Source: an uncultured Bacillota bacterium
Lineage (GTDB): Bacteria; Bacillota; Clostridia; Lachnospirales; Lachnospiraceae
Length of the DNA: 64,000 nt
Direction: 5' to 3'
NCBI GenBank assembly: GCA_949291945.1
Contig: CASEXH010000003.1
Location: forward strand, 62,001 to 126,000
Shown: positions 1 to 8,995 of the stretch, piece after piece
How positions within the stretch are numbered: position 1 is the first letter of the stretch
Layout: every line of letters begins with the position of its first letter
Notes under the pieces: model-generated
Told to the model about the DNA's origin: nothing
Databases searched by the model: none
What the model saw: the letters and a program-made list of their open reading frames with translations, nothing else
Made by a program: the position numbers and the translations under genes

Positions 1-2
1 CC

Positions 3-950
3 ATTTATACTGTGGGCACCTTTTTCGCCCTTATGGCAGTGGGACTGAATTATTTTATCACCTGTCAGGGATTTCCCGGTGTGGGAATGATGACCGTTAT
101 CGTAGGCGCACTGACCAATATCCTGCTGGATCCTGTATTTATTTTCGGATTTCATATGAATGTAGCAGGAGCGGCCATCGCTACTGTCATCGCCCAGTTC
201 GTATCCTGTGCCTTTGCCTTCCGGTTTCTTATCGGAAAGAGGATTCCTGTAAAGATCACACTCCTTAGGAAAAAGAATTTTTCTCCTGTGATCGTCCAGA
301 GGATCCTGGCCCTGGGAGTCTCTCCCTTCCTGATCCTGGCTACAGACAGCGTGATCCTGATTGTGCTGAATACTGTGCTGCAGACCTACGGCGGACCAGA
401 GGAAGGAGATCTCCTGATCACCTGCGCTACTATTGTGCAGAGCTACATGATGCTGATCACCGGTCCCATGCTGGGAATTTCCAGCGGAACCCAGGCAATC
501 TTAAGCTACAATTACGGTGCCAAAAACATTGACCGGGTAAAATCGGCGGAAAAATACATATTGCTGCTGTGTCTGTGCTTTACTACCATTATGTTCCTGG
601 TATCCAGAACGATCCCGGAGTATTTCATCCGCATCTTCACCAGAGATCCCGGACAGACAGATCTCTGTGTATGGGGAATCCAAGTATTCACATTGATGAT
701 CATTCCCCTCAGCTTCCAGTATGTATTTGTAGACGGTTTCACCGCCCTGGGAAGAAGCAGGACTGCGCTCTTCCTCTCTGTATTCCGGAAAGGAGACTAT
801 ATGCTGTTTACCATAGTCCTTCCCATATTCTTCGGAGCCAGAAGCGCCTTCTACGCCCAGCCTCTGGCGGACGGGATCGGTGCGGTTATGTCTTCTATCG
901 CATTCCTGCTGATCTTCCGGAAGCACCTGGAAAAACGAATGCTGGCATAA
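3..950 (+). CDS. MATE-family efflux transporter, 5' end outside window
   Basis: This membrane protein probably exports drugs or other small cations in exchange for Na+ or H+. The reading frame is open to the left edge, so the gene begins upstream. About 315 residues are seen against a usual length near 450, so roughly the first third is missing. The visible part is a run of hydrophobic helices, and GTQAILSYNYGAKN matches the conserved start of the second MatE repeat. The protein ends in a short basic tail. The substrate cannot be told from the sequence. Confidence 0.85.
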   Translation: MYTVGTFFALMAVGLNYFITCQGFPGVGMMTVIVGALTNILLDPVFIFGFHMNVAGAAIATVIAQFVSCAFAFRFLIGKRIPVKITLLRKKNFSPVIVQRILALGVSPFLILATDSVILIVLNTVLQTYGGPEEGDLLITCATIVQSYMMLITGPMLGISSGTQAILSYNYGAKNIDRVKSAEKYILLLCLCFTTIMFLVSRTIPEYFIRIFTRDPGQTDLCVWGIQVFTLMIIPLSFQYVFVDGFTALGRSRTALFLSVFRKGDYMLFTIVLPIFFGARSAFYAQPLADGIGAVMSSIAFLLIFRKHLEKRMLA

Positions 951-995
951 AATACTTATGAATCTATTATCCTATCTGAAACAGGAGGTATTTGA

Positions 996-1643
996 ATGAG
1001 AAAATTTTTGCTGCTGCTGATGACCTTATCCATCTTTCTCTCTTTTTCCGCCTGCGGCGGAAGAAATTCCCGGGAGGAAGAGGAAGCGGAACTGGATGCG
1101 GTTTCTTCCTCTATGACTGGTACTCTTACCAGATATACCGGTTCAGAAATTTCTATTGAAACAGATGACGGACAGGAGCTCTCCTTTGAAGACTGCTCCT
1201 CTACAGAAGTAGAATGTGTAAACGGAATCATTCCGGGAAATGAAGTGACGCTTATCTATGTAGGGGGAATAGACGGCACAGATACCAGTAATGTCAGAGT
1301 CCGCAGGATCATAACAGAAGATGATAATTCCAGCATTATGGCTCTGGCAGAAAAGGCCAGGGATGGAATTTCCAGGTCAGAAGACGGAACTTACTCTGAG
1401 GAGGAAGCCGGAGCAGGCCAGGATCTTCCTGACAGCGGTGTTGAGGTAGAATCCACCCGGCAGACAGCCTATGTGGTCAGCTCTGTCAATGTCAGAGCCG
1501 ATGCCCAAAACGGATCCGAAGTCTTGGGAATCCTGGATTCCGGTGATTCTGTGACAGTCACCGGAATCTGTGCTAACGGCTGGTACCGGGTGGTCTATGA
1601 AGGGCAGACTGGTTATGTGTGGGGAGATTATCTTTCTCTATAA
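996..1643 (+). CDS. SH3-domain lipoprotein
   Basis: This is a 215-residue lipoprotein, probably anchored on the outer face of the membrane. Residues 1-20 form a signal peptide with lipobox FSAC. An acidic Glu-rich stretch follows, then a beta-rich middle part (about 35-105) that I do not recognise. The C-terminal bacterial SH3 domain (about 155-215) has the VNVRADAQNGSEVLG and GYVWGDYL signatures, which normally bind peptidoglycan. A strong ribosome binding site, aggaggt, lies just before the ATG. A terminator follows that it shares with the convergent wall hydrolase gene. The partner and exact role are unknown. Confidence 0.8.
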   Translation: MRKFLLLLMTLSIFLSFSACGGRNSREEEEAELDAVSSSMTGTLTRYTGSEISIETDDGQELSFEDCSSTEVECVNGIIPGNEVTLIYVGGIDGTDTSNVRVRRIITEDDNSSIMALAEKARDGISRSEDGTYSEEEAGAGQDLPDSGVEVESTRQTAYVVSSVNVRADAQNGSEVLGILDSGDSVTVTGICANGWYRVVYEGQTGYVWGDYLSL

Positions 1644-1662
1644 TTCTATATCTCTGCCGACA

Positions 1663-1707
1663 AAAAGAAGGATCAAAAGGCACTATACCTTTGATCCTTC
1701 TTTTTTG
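1663..1707. terminator. Bidirectional terminator between convergent genes
   Basis: The arms GAAGGATCAAAAGG and CCTTTGATCCTTC pair around a short loop, with a T-run on the right and an A-run on the left. It can stop both the SH3 lipoprotein gene and the facing wall hydrolase gene. Confidence 0.8.
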
Positions 1708-1771
1708 TTATCTGTATTTCCCATTCAAGGGCTTACTTTAAATACTTTAAACCTCTGTATCTGAAGATTCT

Positions 1772-3901
1772 TTATTTTACCAAATATATATCTGCGTAGT
1801 TTACTCCCAGAGCATTTGCTTTGTCATGGTCGTTGACGTAAATATCGATCCGGTTGCCTTTGATAGCGCCGCCGCAGTCTTCTGCAGTAAACACATGACC
1901 ATTGATAATCACCTGAGTGCCATATGGGATCACACTTGGATCTACAGCAATGGTTTGTCCTTCTACTACAGGTGTTCCTGTAGCAGTGATTCCTGTCTCT
2001 ACATCGCAACACAACTCACAAGAGCAATAATAGGTCAGCTTATAGTTACCCAGATATTCTCCGTACATATCCTCGGTAGCATTGACCTCTGCGATATCTC
2101 CGCTGGAGTATACATAATTAGTGTCATCCAACACTCTTGTAGCCCACACTGCATTTGCTGTATTCAGGTCATCCTGGACAATACCGTATTTTGTGCCTTT
2201 CGCCTCAATAGTTTTACCATTGCCTGCATAAATTACTACATGATATACATAACCGTCTCTGGCATAAAAGATCAAATCTCCCGGTTGTGCATCTTCTACA
2301 GCAATCTTGGTTCCATACTGAGCCTGATCTGCTGCAACTCTTGGAAGCTCCACTCCATATTCCTTATAAATACTCTGAACAAATCCAGAGCAGTCAGCTC
2401 CTTCTGTCAGGCTTGTACCGCCCCAGACATAAGGATTTCCGATAAACTGAGAAGCGAAATCCACAACGAAGCTTCTTACCTCTCCTCCCGGTACTCCTGA
2501 TTTCACAGAAGTAAGAGTATAATAGCACGCCTGGTTGTCGCCGGGCTCCACCAGCTTATCTGCAGTAGTATAGCTTTCCTCCCCGGCCTGTTCCACAGCA
2601 GCCTTTACAGAATCGCCATATTCAATATACTGTCTGCTTATAAATCCCCGGACATCTCCGGATTCTATGTACACCCAATCCTGATCCTTATCTGCCAGAA
2701 TATAACAGAGGCTTCCCTGAGGAAGGGTACCTACGATCCTGGTATTTGTACCTTTTCCTTCTCTTATATTCAGAAGGCTTGCAGTAGTCACTGCATAATC
2801 TTTATCCACAACAGTCCGATTTACCGTAGCCCTCAGGTATAAAAACGCATTGTTTTCCATCCACGGGACTAATTCCTTGGCCATTGGTGCAGTTCCCTCG
2901 ATACCAGTATATTCAGCATCTTCTGCAGCGGCCTTTTCCTTAGCCTGCTCCTGATACTTTGTAAGAAGATCCTGGGCTGCATCACCGGTCACTACCTGTT
3001 CCGTCTGTACAAAACCCCTGACTCTGCCAGACTCCACATACAGCCAGCCGTCTTCTTCCTTAAGAATATAGCACAGTCCGTCTTTCTCCAGGCTTCCGAT
3101 ACTTCTGGATTCCTGATTCATCTCTTCTTTGATCTCAATGTCATTAACGGCAAAAGCATATTTTCTGGCCACTGTCCAGAAACGGAAATCTTCCACCATT
3201 ACCGGAAGCTGTACGATCTGCTCATCAGCTACAAGCTCTTCGTTACTAGAAGGTGTCTCTTCACTTACAGCTTCAATCTGGGGAGAACCATTCTCCAGAA
3301 GAATCACACAGCCGTTTTCATCCAGAACATACTGATATCCTTCCGGCAGTACATAACCGGTTCTTGCCTCATAAGCTTCCGGAGTCTCATTCTGGGGCTC
3401 TTCCTGTACGGGCTCCTCTGGATTTTCTTCCGGTGTTTCTCCGGTTTCTTCACCTTCTGGGGTCTCTGTATCGGTTCCTTCACCCTCCGGTACTTCAGGT
3501 GTGGTTTCTTCCGGATTCTCTCCTTCAGGAGTTTCCGGCGTAGGATTTTCTGTTCCTTCCTCCGGTGTCTCCGGTACAGGTTCTTCTGTTCCTTCCTCCG
3601 GTGTCTCCGGCACAGGTTCTTCTGTCCCCTCCTCCGGTGTCTCCGGTACAGGTTCTTCTGTCCCCTCCTCCGGTGTCTCCGGTGCTGATCCCTCTGTTCC
3701 TTCTTCCGGTACAGACTCTTCCTCAATGGACTCTGCCTGCTCTTCCGATTCCTGCAGAGCATCTGCCTCTACGGCTACACTTCCTTCATAGGCTTCGGGA
3801 GTCAGCTGATCTCCTGGTGCCGCCGCCCAAACGCTTCCTGGAACCGCCATGGATGCTGCAACAGAAAATGCTAATACCTTCTTCAGTTCTTTTAATTTCA
3901 T
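1772..3901 (-). CDS. Secreted NlpC/P60 endopeptidase with two SH3 domains and a C-terminal 3D domain
   Basis: This is a 709-residue exported peptidoglycan hydrolase. The ATG at 3901 is chosen because an aaggaga site sits directly upstream; a longer start at 3937 would place that site inside the gene. Order: signal peptide 1-28; Pro/Glu-rich spacer with five 12-residue repeats (about 65-124); SH3 domains near 245-310 and 368-428; NlpC/P60 cysteine peptidase 476-592 with catalytic Cys504 (DCSGF) and His554 (YHVVIY); and a 3D domain 620-709 with Asp654, Asp675 and Asp686. The 3D fold is typical of lytic transglycosylases and resuscitation/stationary-phase factors, so the protein may cut both peptide and glycan strands. 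It lies 22 nt downstream of asnA and may be co-transcribed. Confidence 0.88.
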   Translation of the reverse strand: MKLKELKKVLAFSVAASMAVPGSVWAAAPGDQLTPEAYEGSVAVEADALQESEEQAESIEEESVPEEGTEGSAPETPEEGTEEPVPETPEEGTEEPVPETPEEGTEEPVPETPEEGTENPTPETPEGENPEETTPEVPEGEGTDTETPEGEETGETPEENPEEPVQEEPQNETPEAYEARTGYVLPEGYQYVLDENGCVILLENGSPQIEAVSEETPSSNEELVADEQIVQLPVMVEDFRFWTVARKYAFAVNDIEIKEEMNQESRSIGSLEKDGLCYILKEEDGWLYVESGRVRGFVQTEQVVTGDAAQDLLTKYQEQAKEKAAAEDAEYTGIEGTAPMAKELVPWMENNAFLYLRATVNRTVVDKDYAVTTASLLNIREGKGTNTRIVGTLPQGSLCYILADKDQDWVYIESGDVRGFISRQYIEYGDSVKAAVEQAGEESYTTADKLVEPGDNQACYYTLTSVKSGVPGGEVRSFVVDFASQFIGNPYVWGGTSLTEGADCSGFVQSIYKEYGVELPRVAADQAQYGTKIAVEDAQPGDLIFYARDGYVYHVVIYAGNGKTIEAKGTKYGIVQDDLNTANAVWATRVLDDTNYVYSSGDIAEVNATEDMYGEYLGNYKLTYYCSCELCCDVETGITATGTPVVEGQTIAVDPSVIPYGTQVIINGHVFTAEDCGGAIKGNRIDIYVNDHDKANALGVNYADIYLVK
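3530..3709 (-). repeat. Five in-frame 36-bp tandem repeats
   Basis: Five consecutive copies encode PEEGTEEPVPET or close variants (first copy GSA, last copy NPT). They form a stiff acidic wall-spanning spacer in the NlpC/P60 protein. Copy number in such arrays usually varies between strains. Confidence 0.9.
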
Positions 3902-3923
3902 TTCTCCTTCCCCCCCAATCTGT

Positions 3924-4931
3924 TTACAAAATCTCAATTCCTGCCTTTTCGCAGGCTTTCATCGTCTTCTCATCCCAGATAGAGGACTGTACTTCTCCGA
4001 TATGTGCTTTTTTCAAAAGCAGCATACAGATTCTGGACTGCCCGATTCCACCGCCGATAGTAAGAGGAAGTTTTCCCTCCAGCAGCATCTTGTGGAAAGG
4101 CAGTTTTCTTCTTTCATCGCAGCCTGTTTTAGTAAGCTGCTCATCTAAAGATTTTTCGTCTACCCGGATTCCCATTGAAGAAATCTCCAATGCACACTGA
4201 AGAGGCTCATGCCAGAACAGCAGATCCCCATTCAATTTCCAGTCATCATAATCCGGTGCCCTGCCGTCGTGTTTCTGGCCGGAGGCCAGCAGATCCCCGA
4301 TCTGCATAATGAAAGCCGTCTTATGCTCCTTTACATAAAGGTTTTCCCTCTCCTTTGGAGATACTTCTGGATACATATCTTCCAATTCCTGAGAAGTAAT
4401 AAAGGAAACCTCCCTGCAAAGCTCTGTATCCAGACTTTCATACTGATATTTTACCTCATCCAGGGCATTACAGATAGCTCCTGCAATTCGATTCACCGTA
4501 TTTTTCAGATATTCCAGATTCCTGTCTTCTCTGGTTATAACTTTTTCCCAGTCCCACTGATCTACATACACAGAGTGAAGATTATCCAGTTCTTCATCTC
4601 TTCTGATTGCGTTCATATCTGTGAGAAGCCCTTTTCCTACATGGAAATCATAGCGATACAGGGCCATTCGCTTCCATTTTGCCAGAGAATGCACTACCTG
4701 AGCCTGAGTACCTGCATCCGGAATATCAAAAGTAACAGGTCTTTCCACGCCGTTCAGATCATCATTTAATCCGGAAGCCGGATCCACAAACAGTGGGGCT
4801 GTCACTCTTTTCAGCTTCAAAGCCATACACAGCTTCTTCTCCATCAGATGCTTGATCACTCCAATAGCCTCCTGGGTCTCATACCTGGACAGACAGGAAT
4901 GATAGTGTTCCGGTATTATCACATTGCTCAT
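3924..4931 (-). CDS. asnA: Aspartate-ammonia ligase (asparagine synthetase A)
   Basis: AsnA makes asparagine from aspartate, ammonia and ATP in the cytosol; it is a class II aminoacyl-tRNA-synthetase-like fold. The 335-residue product matches the family length of about 330. The ends are recognisable: IPEHYHSCLSRYETQEAIG at the N terminus and the GGGIGQSRICMLLL ATP-site motif near the C terminus. The ATG at 4931 follows ggaggagaat; an upstream in-frame ATG at 4970 would lie inside paired leader sequence. The leader holds three mutually exclusive hairpin arms and a sigma-A promoter further up. Confidence 0.95.
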   Translation of the reverse strand: MSNVIIPEHYHSCLSRYETQEAIGVIKHLMEKKLCMALKLKRVTAPLFVDPASGLNDDLNGVERPVTFDIPDAGTQAQVVHSLAKWKRMALYRYDFHVGKGLLTDMNAIRRDEELDNLHSVYVDQWDWEKVITREDRNLEYLKNTVNRIAGAICNALDEVKYQYESLDTELCREVSFITSQELEDMYPEVSPKERENLYVKEHKTAFIMQIGDLLASGQKHDGRAPDYDDWKLNGDLLFWHEPLQCALEISSMGIRVDEKSLDEQLTKTGCDERRKLPFHKMLLEGKLPLTIGGGIGQSRICMLLLKKAHIGEVQSSIWDEKTMKACEKAGIEIL

Positions 4932-4946
4932 ATTCTCTCCTCCTGT

Positions 4947-4977
4947 AACCGGTTCAGACCGGATGTTCAATCCGGTT
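4947..4977 (-). promoter_or_regulatory. Alternative hairpin arms before the asnA ribosome binding site
   Basis: On the minus strand AACCGGAT (4977-4970) can pair with ATCCGGT (4964-4958), or that second arm can pair with AACCGGTT (4954-4947), which abuts the asnA Shine-Dalgarno. The two pairings exclude each other. A control role is inferred only. Confidence 0.4.
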
Positions 4978-5044
4978 GATATATCTCAATAACCATTATT
5001 ATCCTTTTATTTCACTGCCGCAATGCAGCTAAATTCTGTCTTTT

Positions 5045-5073
5045 ATTTTATTACAAAAGCTTTTGGATGTAAA
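5045..5073 (-). promoter_or_regulatory. Sigma-A promoter for asnA
   Basis: TTTACA and TAAAAT are separated by exactly 17 bp, about 110 nt upstream of the asnA start. Confidence 0.6.
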
Positions 5074-5092
5074 TACAAACTTTTTCTTATGT

Positions 5093-5121
5093 TTGAACTT
5101 CCCCCGGAAATATGCTATTCT
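5093..5121 (+). promoter_or_regulatory. Sigma-A promoter for the DtxR-type gene
   Basis: TTGAAC and TATTCT are separated by 17 bp with an upstream TG (TGCTATTCT). The ATG follows 33 nt later. The promoter is back to back with the asnA promoter. Confidence 0.65.
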
Positions 5122-5154
5122 ATTATAAATACATTTTAGGAAGGAGCCACTGTC

Positions 5155-5553
5155 ATGAAGATACAGGAATCGGCAGAAAATTATCTGGAAACTATTCTGA
5201 TCATCGGAAACCGCAAACCTCAGGTACGTTCTATCGACATTGCCAATGAGCTGAATTTTTCCAAACCCAGCGTCAGTGTCGCCATGAAAAATCTCCGTCT
5301 AAACGGATATATCCAAATGGATCATGATGGTTTCATCACCCTTACCCCTTCCGGGAAAGCGATCGCTGATAAAATATATGAACGTCACCGTCTTCTCAGC
5401 TCCTGGCTGGAACAACTGGGAGTTGATCCTAAAGTAGCCGCAGAGGATGCATGTCGCATGGAACATGTGATAAGCGCAGAAAGTTTCGAGGCCATTAAAC
5501 GGCATACCCATCTCATGGAGGAGAAACTTCAGGAGACCGAAAAGAAAGCTTAA
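5155..5553 (+). CDS. DtxR/MntR-family metal-dependent regulator
   Basis: This 132-residue DNA-binding protein probably represses or adjusts metal uptake genes in response to Mn2+ or Fe2+. The N-terminal winged helix (about 5-65) has SIDIANELNFSKPSVSVAMK as recognition region. The dimerisation part carries the family metal ligands in DACRMEHVIS (about 101-110). It has no C-terminal SH3-like domain, as in MntR-type short forms. The start follows aaggag. No transporter lies next to it, so the target genes are not evident. Confidence 0.85.
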   Translation: MKIQESAENYLETILIIGNRKPQVRSIDIANELNFSKPSVSVAMKNLRLNGYIQMDHDGFITLTPSGKAIADKIYERHRLLSSWLEQLGVDPKVAAEDACRMEHVISAESFEAIKRHTHLMEEKLQETEKKA

Positions 5554-5559
5554 TTTCAG

Positions 5560-5613
5560 AAAAGCCGTTCCGTAAAGTCCGGACAGAATCTGATCTTTAC
5601 GAAACGGCTTTTC
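5560..5613 (+). terminator. Terminator after the DtxR-type gene
   Basis: AAAAGCCGTTCCGTAAAG pairs with CTTTACGAAACGGCTTTT, with a T-rich tail. The A-rich left side may also serve the convergent DivIVA-like gene. Confidence 0.85.
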
Positions 5614-5639
5614 CTTTATTTATTGCTCCAGTTTTTCCC

Positions 5640-6278
5640 TTATGCAGGGTCAGTTTCTTCACCCTGTTTTTTCTCCTGAAGCACTTCTCTCTCACTCTTT
5701 TCAATTTGCTCTGCGATCCGTTTTTTTATACTGTTCATATCCTGATAGGTTCCTGCCAATTTCTGCTGAGTTTTATTCAAGATATTCACATACTCGGCAA
5801 TTTTATACTGGACTTCCGACACTGCACTACGTACCCCCTCATAGTCCGCTCTGCTCCCGATATTCGCTTCAGCTTCTTCCAGTTTTTCCTTCAGAGCTTT
5901 ATTCTCTTCTCTCAGGCGTAAAATCTCTCTGGCCAGTTTGTCCTTGATCATATTTTTCATCTGTTCTGTCTTCAGATAATCCTGCTGGGCAAGTTTCAAT
6001 TTTTCTTCTGCTATAGTCAGTTCATCTTGAAGGCGTCCGTTTTCTTCGGACAGATTTTTCAGACGTTTATCCTGGTCCTCTGACAATTCGGCGCTATTTT
6101 CCTCTTCCTGTTTTAACATCTCCTCCAGTTCCCGGATCCGGTTCTGATATCCCTTTGTCTCTTCTTCGTGAGTTCTGGTCATCTGGTCAAGCTTATCATT
6201 CATACTTTCCACATATTCCAGAACATCATCTTTCTTATAACCGCCTACCGCAGTCCTGAATTCCAACTCTGCTCCCAT
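5640..6278 (-). CDS. DivIVA-domain coiled-coil protein
   Basis: This is a 212-residue cytoplasmic protein with a short DivIVA-like N terminus (FRTAVGGYKKDDVLEYVES, residues about 7-25). It is followed by a long coiled coil rich in Glu, Lys and Leu up to about residue 190. DivIVA proteins mark curved membrane at poles and septa and recruit partners in division, wall growth or sporulation. The ATG follows aagggg. A second protein with the same N-terminal signature lies at 35.1-35.9 kb. The specific partner is unknown. Confidence 0.75.
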   Translation of the reverse strand: MGAELEFRTAVGGYKKDDVLEYVESMNDKLDQMTRTHEEETKGYQNRIRELEEMLKQEEENSAELSEDQDKRLKNLSEENGRLQDELTIAEEKLKLAQQDYLKTEQMKNMIKDKLAREILRLREENKALKEKLEEAEANIGSRADYEGVRSAVSEVQYKIAEYVNILNKTQQKLAGTYQDMNSIKKRIAEQIEKSEREVLQEKKQGEETDPA

Positions 6279-6311
6279 TATTTATTTTCCCCTTTCTTCC
6301 CTGTCAGTACA

Positions 6312-6980
6312 CTAGTTTTCCTGACCTGAATGTCTCTTAATCCAGTCATCTCTTAAAGCTGCATAAAGTTCTGCATTAGTTGCCGCCTGATAAGGCGACG
6401 CCCAGAAAATCCCCAAAAGCCCGCAGGTAAATGCAGATCCGATCCACCAGCCGATAAAAGAAAGATCCAGCCCAAAAGCTTCCAGTTTCTGTCCCATCAT
6501 CATTTCCTTGCTGATAGCGAAAGCATCTGTACTGCTAATATCCGGCTGTTCTGCCAGAATATAGGGAACCATCCTGTACTCATAACTTTTTACAATCCCT
6601 GGAACGATTAAAAGCAGCGTCCACAAAAATGTGAACAGACTCCTAAGAAACATTACAAGCACCACATTTCCGTAATGACCGGACTGAAACCCAAAAAGGA
6701 TCTTAGAAACCCCTGCCTGATAATCTCTGTTCTCTACATAAAATCTGCAAGCCCCCATTTCCAGTACAGAAAACACCAGGATCTGTACTAAAATGACCAC
6801 TGCCCCGGGAATAAGAAACCATAAGGCAAACGTAGTATCCTCCAACCATCTTTCTATGCTGACAGTCCCTCCGGTTCCTGTTATCAGGCCAACGATCAGA
6901 CTGACTAAAACACAGCTTCCATAATTTCTGCGAAATTTCTCTTTTCCATCAGTTTTCAGTCCTATGCGATCCCAAAACAT
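6312..6980 (-). CDS. DUF975-family integral membrane protein
   Basis: This 222-residue membrane protein has about five hydrophobic segments and the DUF975 features: an N-terminal soluble stretch (GKEKFRRNYGSCVLVSLIVG), a central VENRDYQAGVSKILFGF region, and a C-terminal ATNAELYAALRD. The family is common in Clostridia and has no known function. The ATG follows gaggagg. The DivIVA-like gene starts 34 nt downstream, so the two probably form one transcript. Confidence 0.75.
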   Translation of the reverse strand: MFWDRIGLKTDGKEKFRRNYGSCVLVSLIVGLITGTGGTVSIERWLEDTTFALWFLIPGAVVILVQILVFSVLEMGACRFYVENRDYQAGVSKILFGFQSGHYGNVVLVMFLRSLFTFLWTLLLIVPGIVKSYEYRMVPYILAEQPDISSTDAFAISKEMMMGQKLEAFGLDLSFIGWWIGSAFTCGLLGIFWASPYQAATNAELYAALRDDWIKRHSGQEN

Positions 6981-7067
6981 AAAGCCCCTCCTCTCGAATC
7001 GTACATTACGATTTTATTCTATCATGTATTGTCATAGTATAAAAGTGAATTTTTCAAAAATTTCTTA

Positions 7068-7096
7068 TTGACATTTCTGACTTTATCCCTTATAAT
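7068..7096 (+). promoter_or_regulatory. Consensus sigma-A promoter for tRNA-Arg
   Basis: A perfect TTGACA, a 17-bp spacer and a perfect TATAAT lie 34 nt before the tRNA. This is the strongest-looking promoter in the window. Confidence 0.9.
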
Positions 7097-7130
7097 TATA
7101 TCTGTTGCTAAGGAAAACAACAAATCATAT

Positions 7131-7204
7131 GTGCGTTTAGCTCAGCTGGATAGAGCGTTTGACTACGGATCAAAAGGCCGGGGGTTCGAATCCTCTAACG
7201 CACG
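7131..7204 (+). tRNA. tRNA-Arg(ACG)
   Basis: The acceptor arms GTGCGTT and AACGCAC pair fully. The anticodon loop CTACGGA between TTTGA and TCAAA gives anticodon ACG (read as ICG, for CGN codons). The T-loop TTCGAAT is standard. CCA is not encoded. Confidence 0.95.
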
Positions 7205-7209
7205 TTACT

Positions 7210-7244
7210 AACCCTTATGTCACGGGACATAAGGGTTTTTGTTT
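7210..7244 (+). terminator. Terminator after tRNA-Arg
   Basis: AACCCTTATGTC pairs with GACATAAGGGTT around a tight loop, followed by a T-rich tail. Confidence 0.9.
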
Positions 7245-7280
7245 TATCTATAAAATATGCGTATGCGAAAGGAGTTCAGT

Positions 7281-8972
7281 ATGTTTACAGCCACACAGCT
7301 TCGGCAACAGCTTTCTTCTATAAACAAGAAAAGTTATCCTGCTTATAAAAGTCTGAAAGGAGTCTATCGCTTTCCAGACTATCTTCTGTCCATTGATCAC
7401 GTACAGGGAGATCCTTTTGCTTCCCCTTCTCATGTAAGTGTCTCTGTTTCCAGAAAAAAAGCCGGATTTCCGGATTTCTGCTTTCGGTCTCCGGTAACCA
7501 GGATTGCTCTTCAGGATCTTCTCACCAGAAAGTTTGAAGAACATATCTCTGTCTACAGTTTCCGTGCAAAAGGCTCCGGGAAAAGCGGTCTGATCTCCAT
7601 CACCCGCTGCGGCCAGGAGATCTTGGAACGGACGGCCTGTGAGATCACAGATGATAACCTTTTTCTTCGGTTTACTGTAGGATTTCCCGCAAACGGAAGG
7701 ACCATAAATGCCCCGGAACTGGAAAAAATCCTTTTTGATTTTCTTCCTCTCTGTGTATCAAAAAGCTTGTACTATAAAAATCTTTCCGCCAAAACTATAG
7801 AAGATACGATTTTTCTGGCTGAAGATCAGGAATATATCCGCCAGGAGCTTCCCAAAAGAAATCTGGCCGCCTTTGTGGCAGATCATTCTATCCTCCCCAG
7901 ACAAAGCGGTGTTTCTCAGAAGCCCATGACAGGCAGCATTCCCTTCCTGTCTCCGGAATCCCTTCAGATAGAAATGGCTCTTCCCCACAAAGGCCGGATC
8001 CTTGGTATGGGAATCCCTAAGGGTATAACCCTTATTGCCGGAGGGGGATACCACGGAAAATCCACTCTGCTGAATGCTCTGGAACGAGGAGTTTACAACC
8101 ATATCTCCGGTGATGGGAGAGAATATGTGATCACAGATTCCACTGCACTGAAGCTTCGGTCTGAGGACGGCCGTTTCATTAAAGACGTGGATATCTCTCT
8201 TTTCATCAATGATCTTCCAAACCAAAAGGATACCCGCTGTTTTTCCACCCTGGATGCCAGCGGAAGCACTTCCCAGGCTGCCGGGATCGTGGAAGGCATG
8301 GAAGCCGGAACCAAGCTTCTTCTCCTGGATGAGGATACCTCCGCCACCAACTTCATGGTCCGTGACACCTTTATGCAGGAAGTGATCAGCAGAGAAAAAG
8401 AGCCCATCACTCCTTTCCTGGAGCGTGCCCGGGACCTCTATGAAAAAGCCGGTATTTCCACCATTCTGGTAGCCGGCAGCTCCGGAGCTTTCTTCCATAT
8501 TGCAGATACTGTGATCCAGATGGACAATTACCGGATTCTGGATATTACAAAAAGGGTAAAAGATCTGTGCAGGAAGTATCCTCTTTCCTCTACTCCGGCT
8601 CCGGTCTTTGCTATGCCCAGATTCAACAGGATTATGACCGCACCGCCGGTAAAGGGAGACGGATTTAAAGATCTGAAGCTGAAAGTCCATGGAAAAGACT
8701 CCTTTTCCCTGGGAAAAGAGACCATAGACTTAAGATACATCGAGCAGATTGCAGATTCTGAGCAGACTGCGGCACTGGGACAGCTGCTGAAATATGCAAG
8801 GGAACATCTCATCGATAACAAAAAAAGTCTTTCTAAGGTCATCGAACTTTTAGAAAAGAAACTGGAAAAAGAAGGGCTGTCAGGCATCTGTTCCTCTTCC
8901 TATACTCCCTGCGGTCTCGCCATGCCAAGAAAACAGGAAATCTATTCCTGCTTTAACCGGTACCGGAGATAA
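7281..8972 (+). CDS. ABC-class P-loop ATPase (PF09818-type)
   Basis: This 563-residue soluble ATPase belongs to the 'predicted ATPase of the ABC class' family and is not an ordinary transporter subunit. A Walker A motif, GGGYHGKSTLLNALERG, sits near residues 255-271, and LLLLDEDTSATNFM near 345 is the Walker B/D-loop region. The N-terminal ~240 residues and a C-terminal helical part are family-specific. No membrane segment is present. The ATG at 7281 follows aaaggag. It stands alone between the tRNA terminator and a terminator facing degV. Its substrate is unknown. Confidence 0.8.
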   Translation: MFTATQLRQQLSSINKKSYPAYKSLKGVYRFPDYLLSIDHVQGDPFASPSHVSVSVSRKKAGFPDFCFRSPVTRIALQDLLTRKFEEHISVYSFRAKGSGKSGLISITRCGQEILERTACEITDDNLFLRFTVGFPANGRTINAPELEKILFDFLPLCVSKSLYYKNLSAKTIEDTIFLAEDQEYIRQELPKRNLAAFVADHSILPRQSGVSQKPMTGSIPFLSPESLQIEMALPHKGRILGMGIPKGITLIAGGGYHGKSTLLNALERGVYNHISGDGREYVITDSTALKLRSEDGRFIKDVDISLFINDLPNQKDTRCFSTLDASGSTSQAAGIVEGMEAGTKLLLLDEDTSATNFMVRDTFMQEVISREKEPITPFLERARDLYEKAGISTILVAGSSGAFFHIADTVIQMDNYRILDITKRVKDLCRKYPLSSTPAPVFAMPRFNRIMTAPPVKGDGFKDLKLKVHGKDSFSLGKETIDLRYIEQIADSEQTAALGQLLKYAREHLIDNKKSLSKVIELLEKKLEKEGLSGICSSSYTPCGLAMPRKQEIYSCFNRYRR

Positions 8973-8995
8973 TATCTGCTGCTGTCACCAAAAAG

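Noticed and set aside
3530..3709. CRISPR-like regular repeats
   Set aside because: The 36-bp units abut without spacers and encode a continuous protein repeat.
3501..3791. Plus-strand frame rich in Ser-Gly-Val repeats opposite the NlpC/P60 gene
   Set aside because: It is the complement of the Pro/Glu tandem repeats; no ribosome site or promoter.
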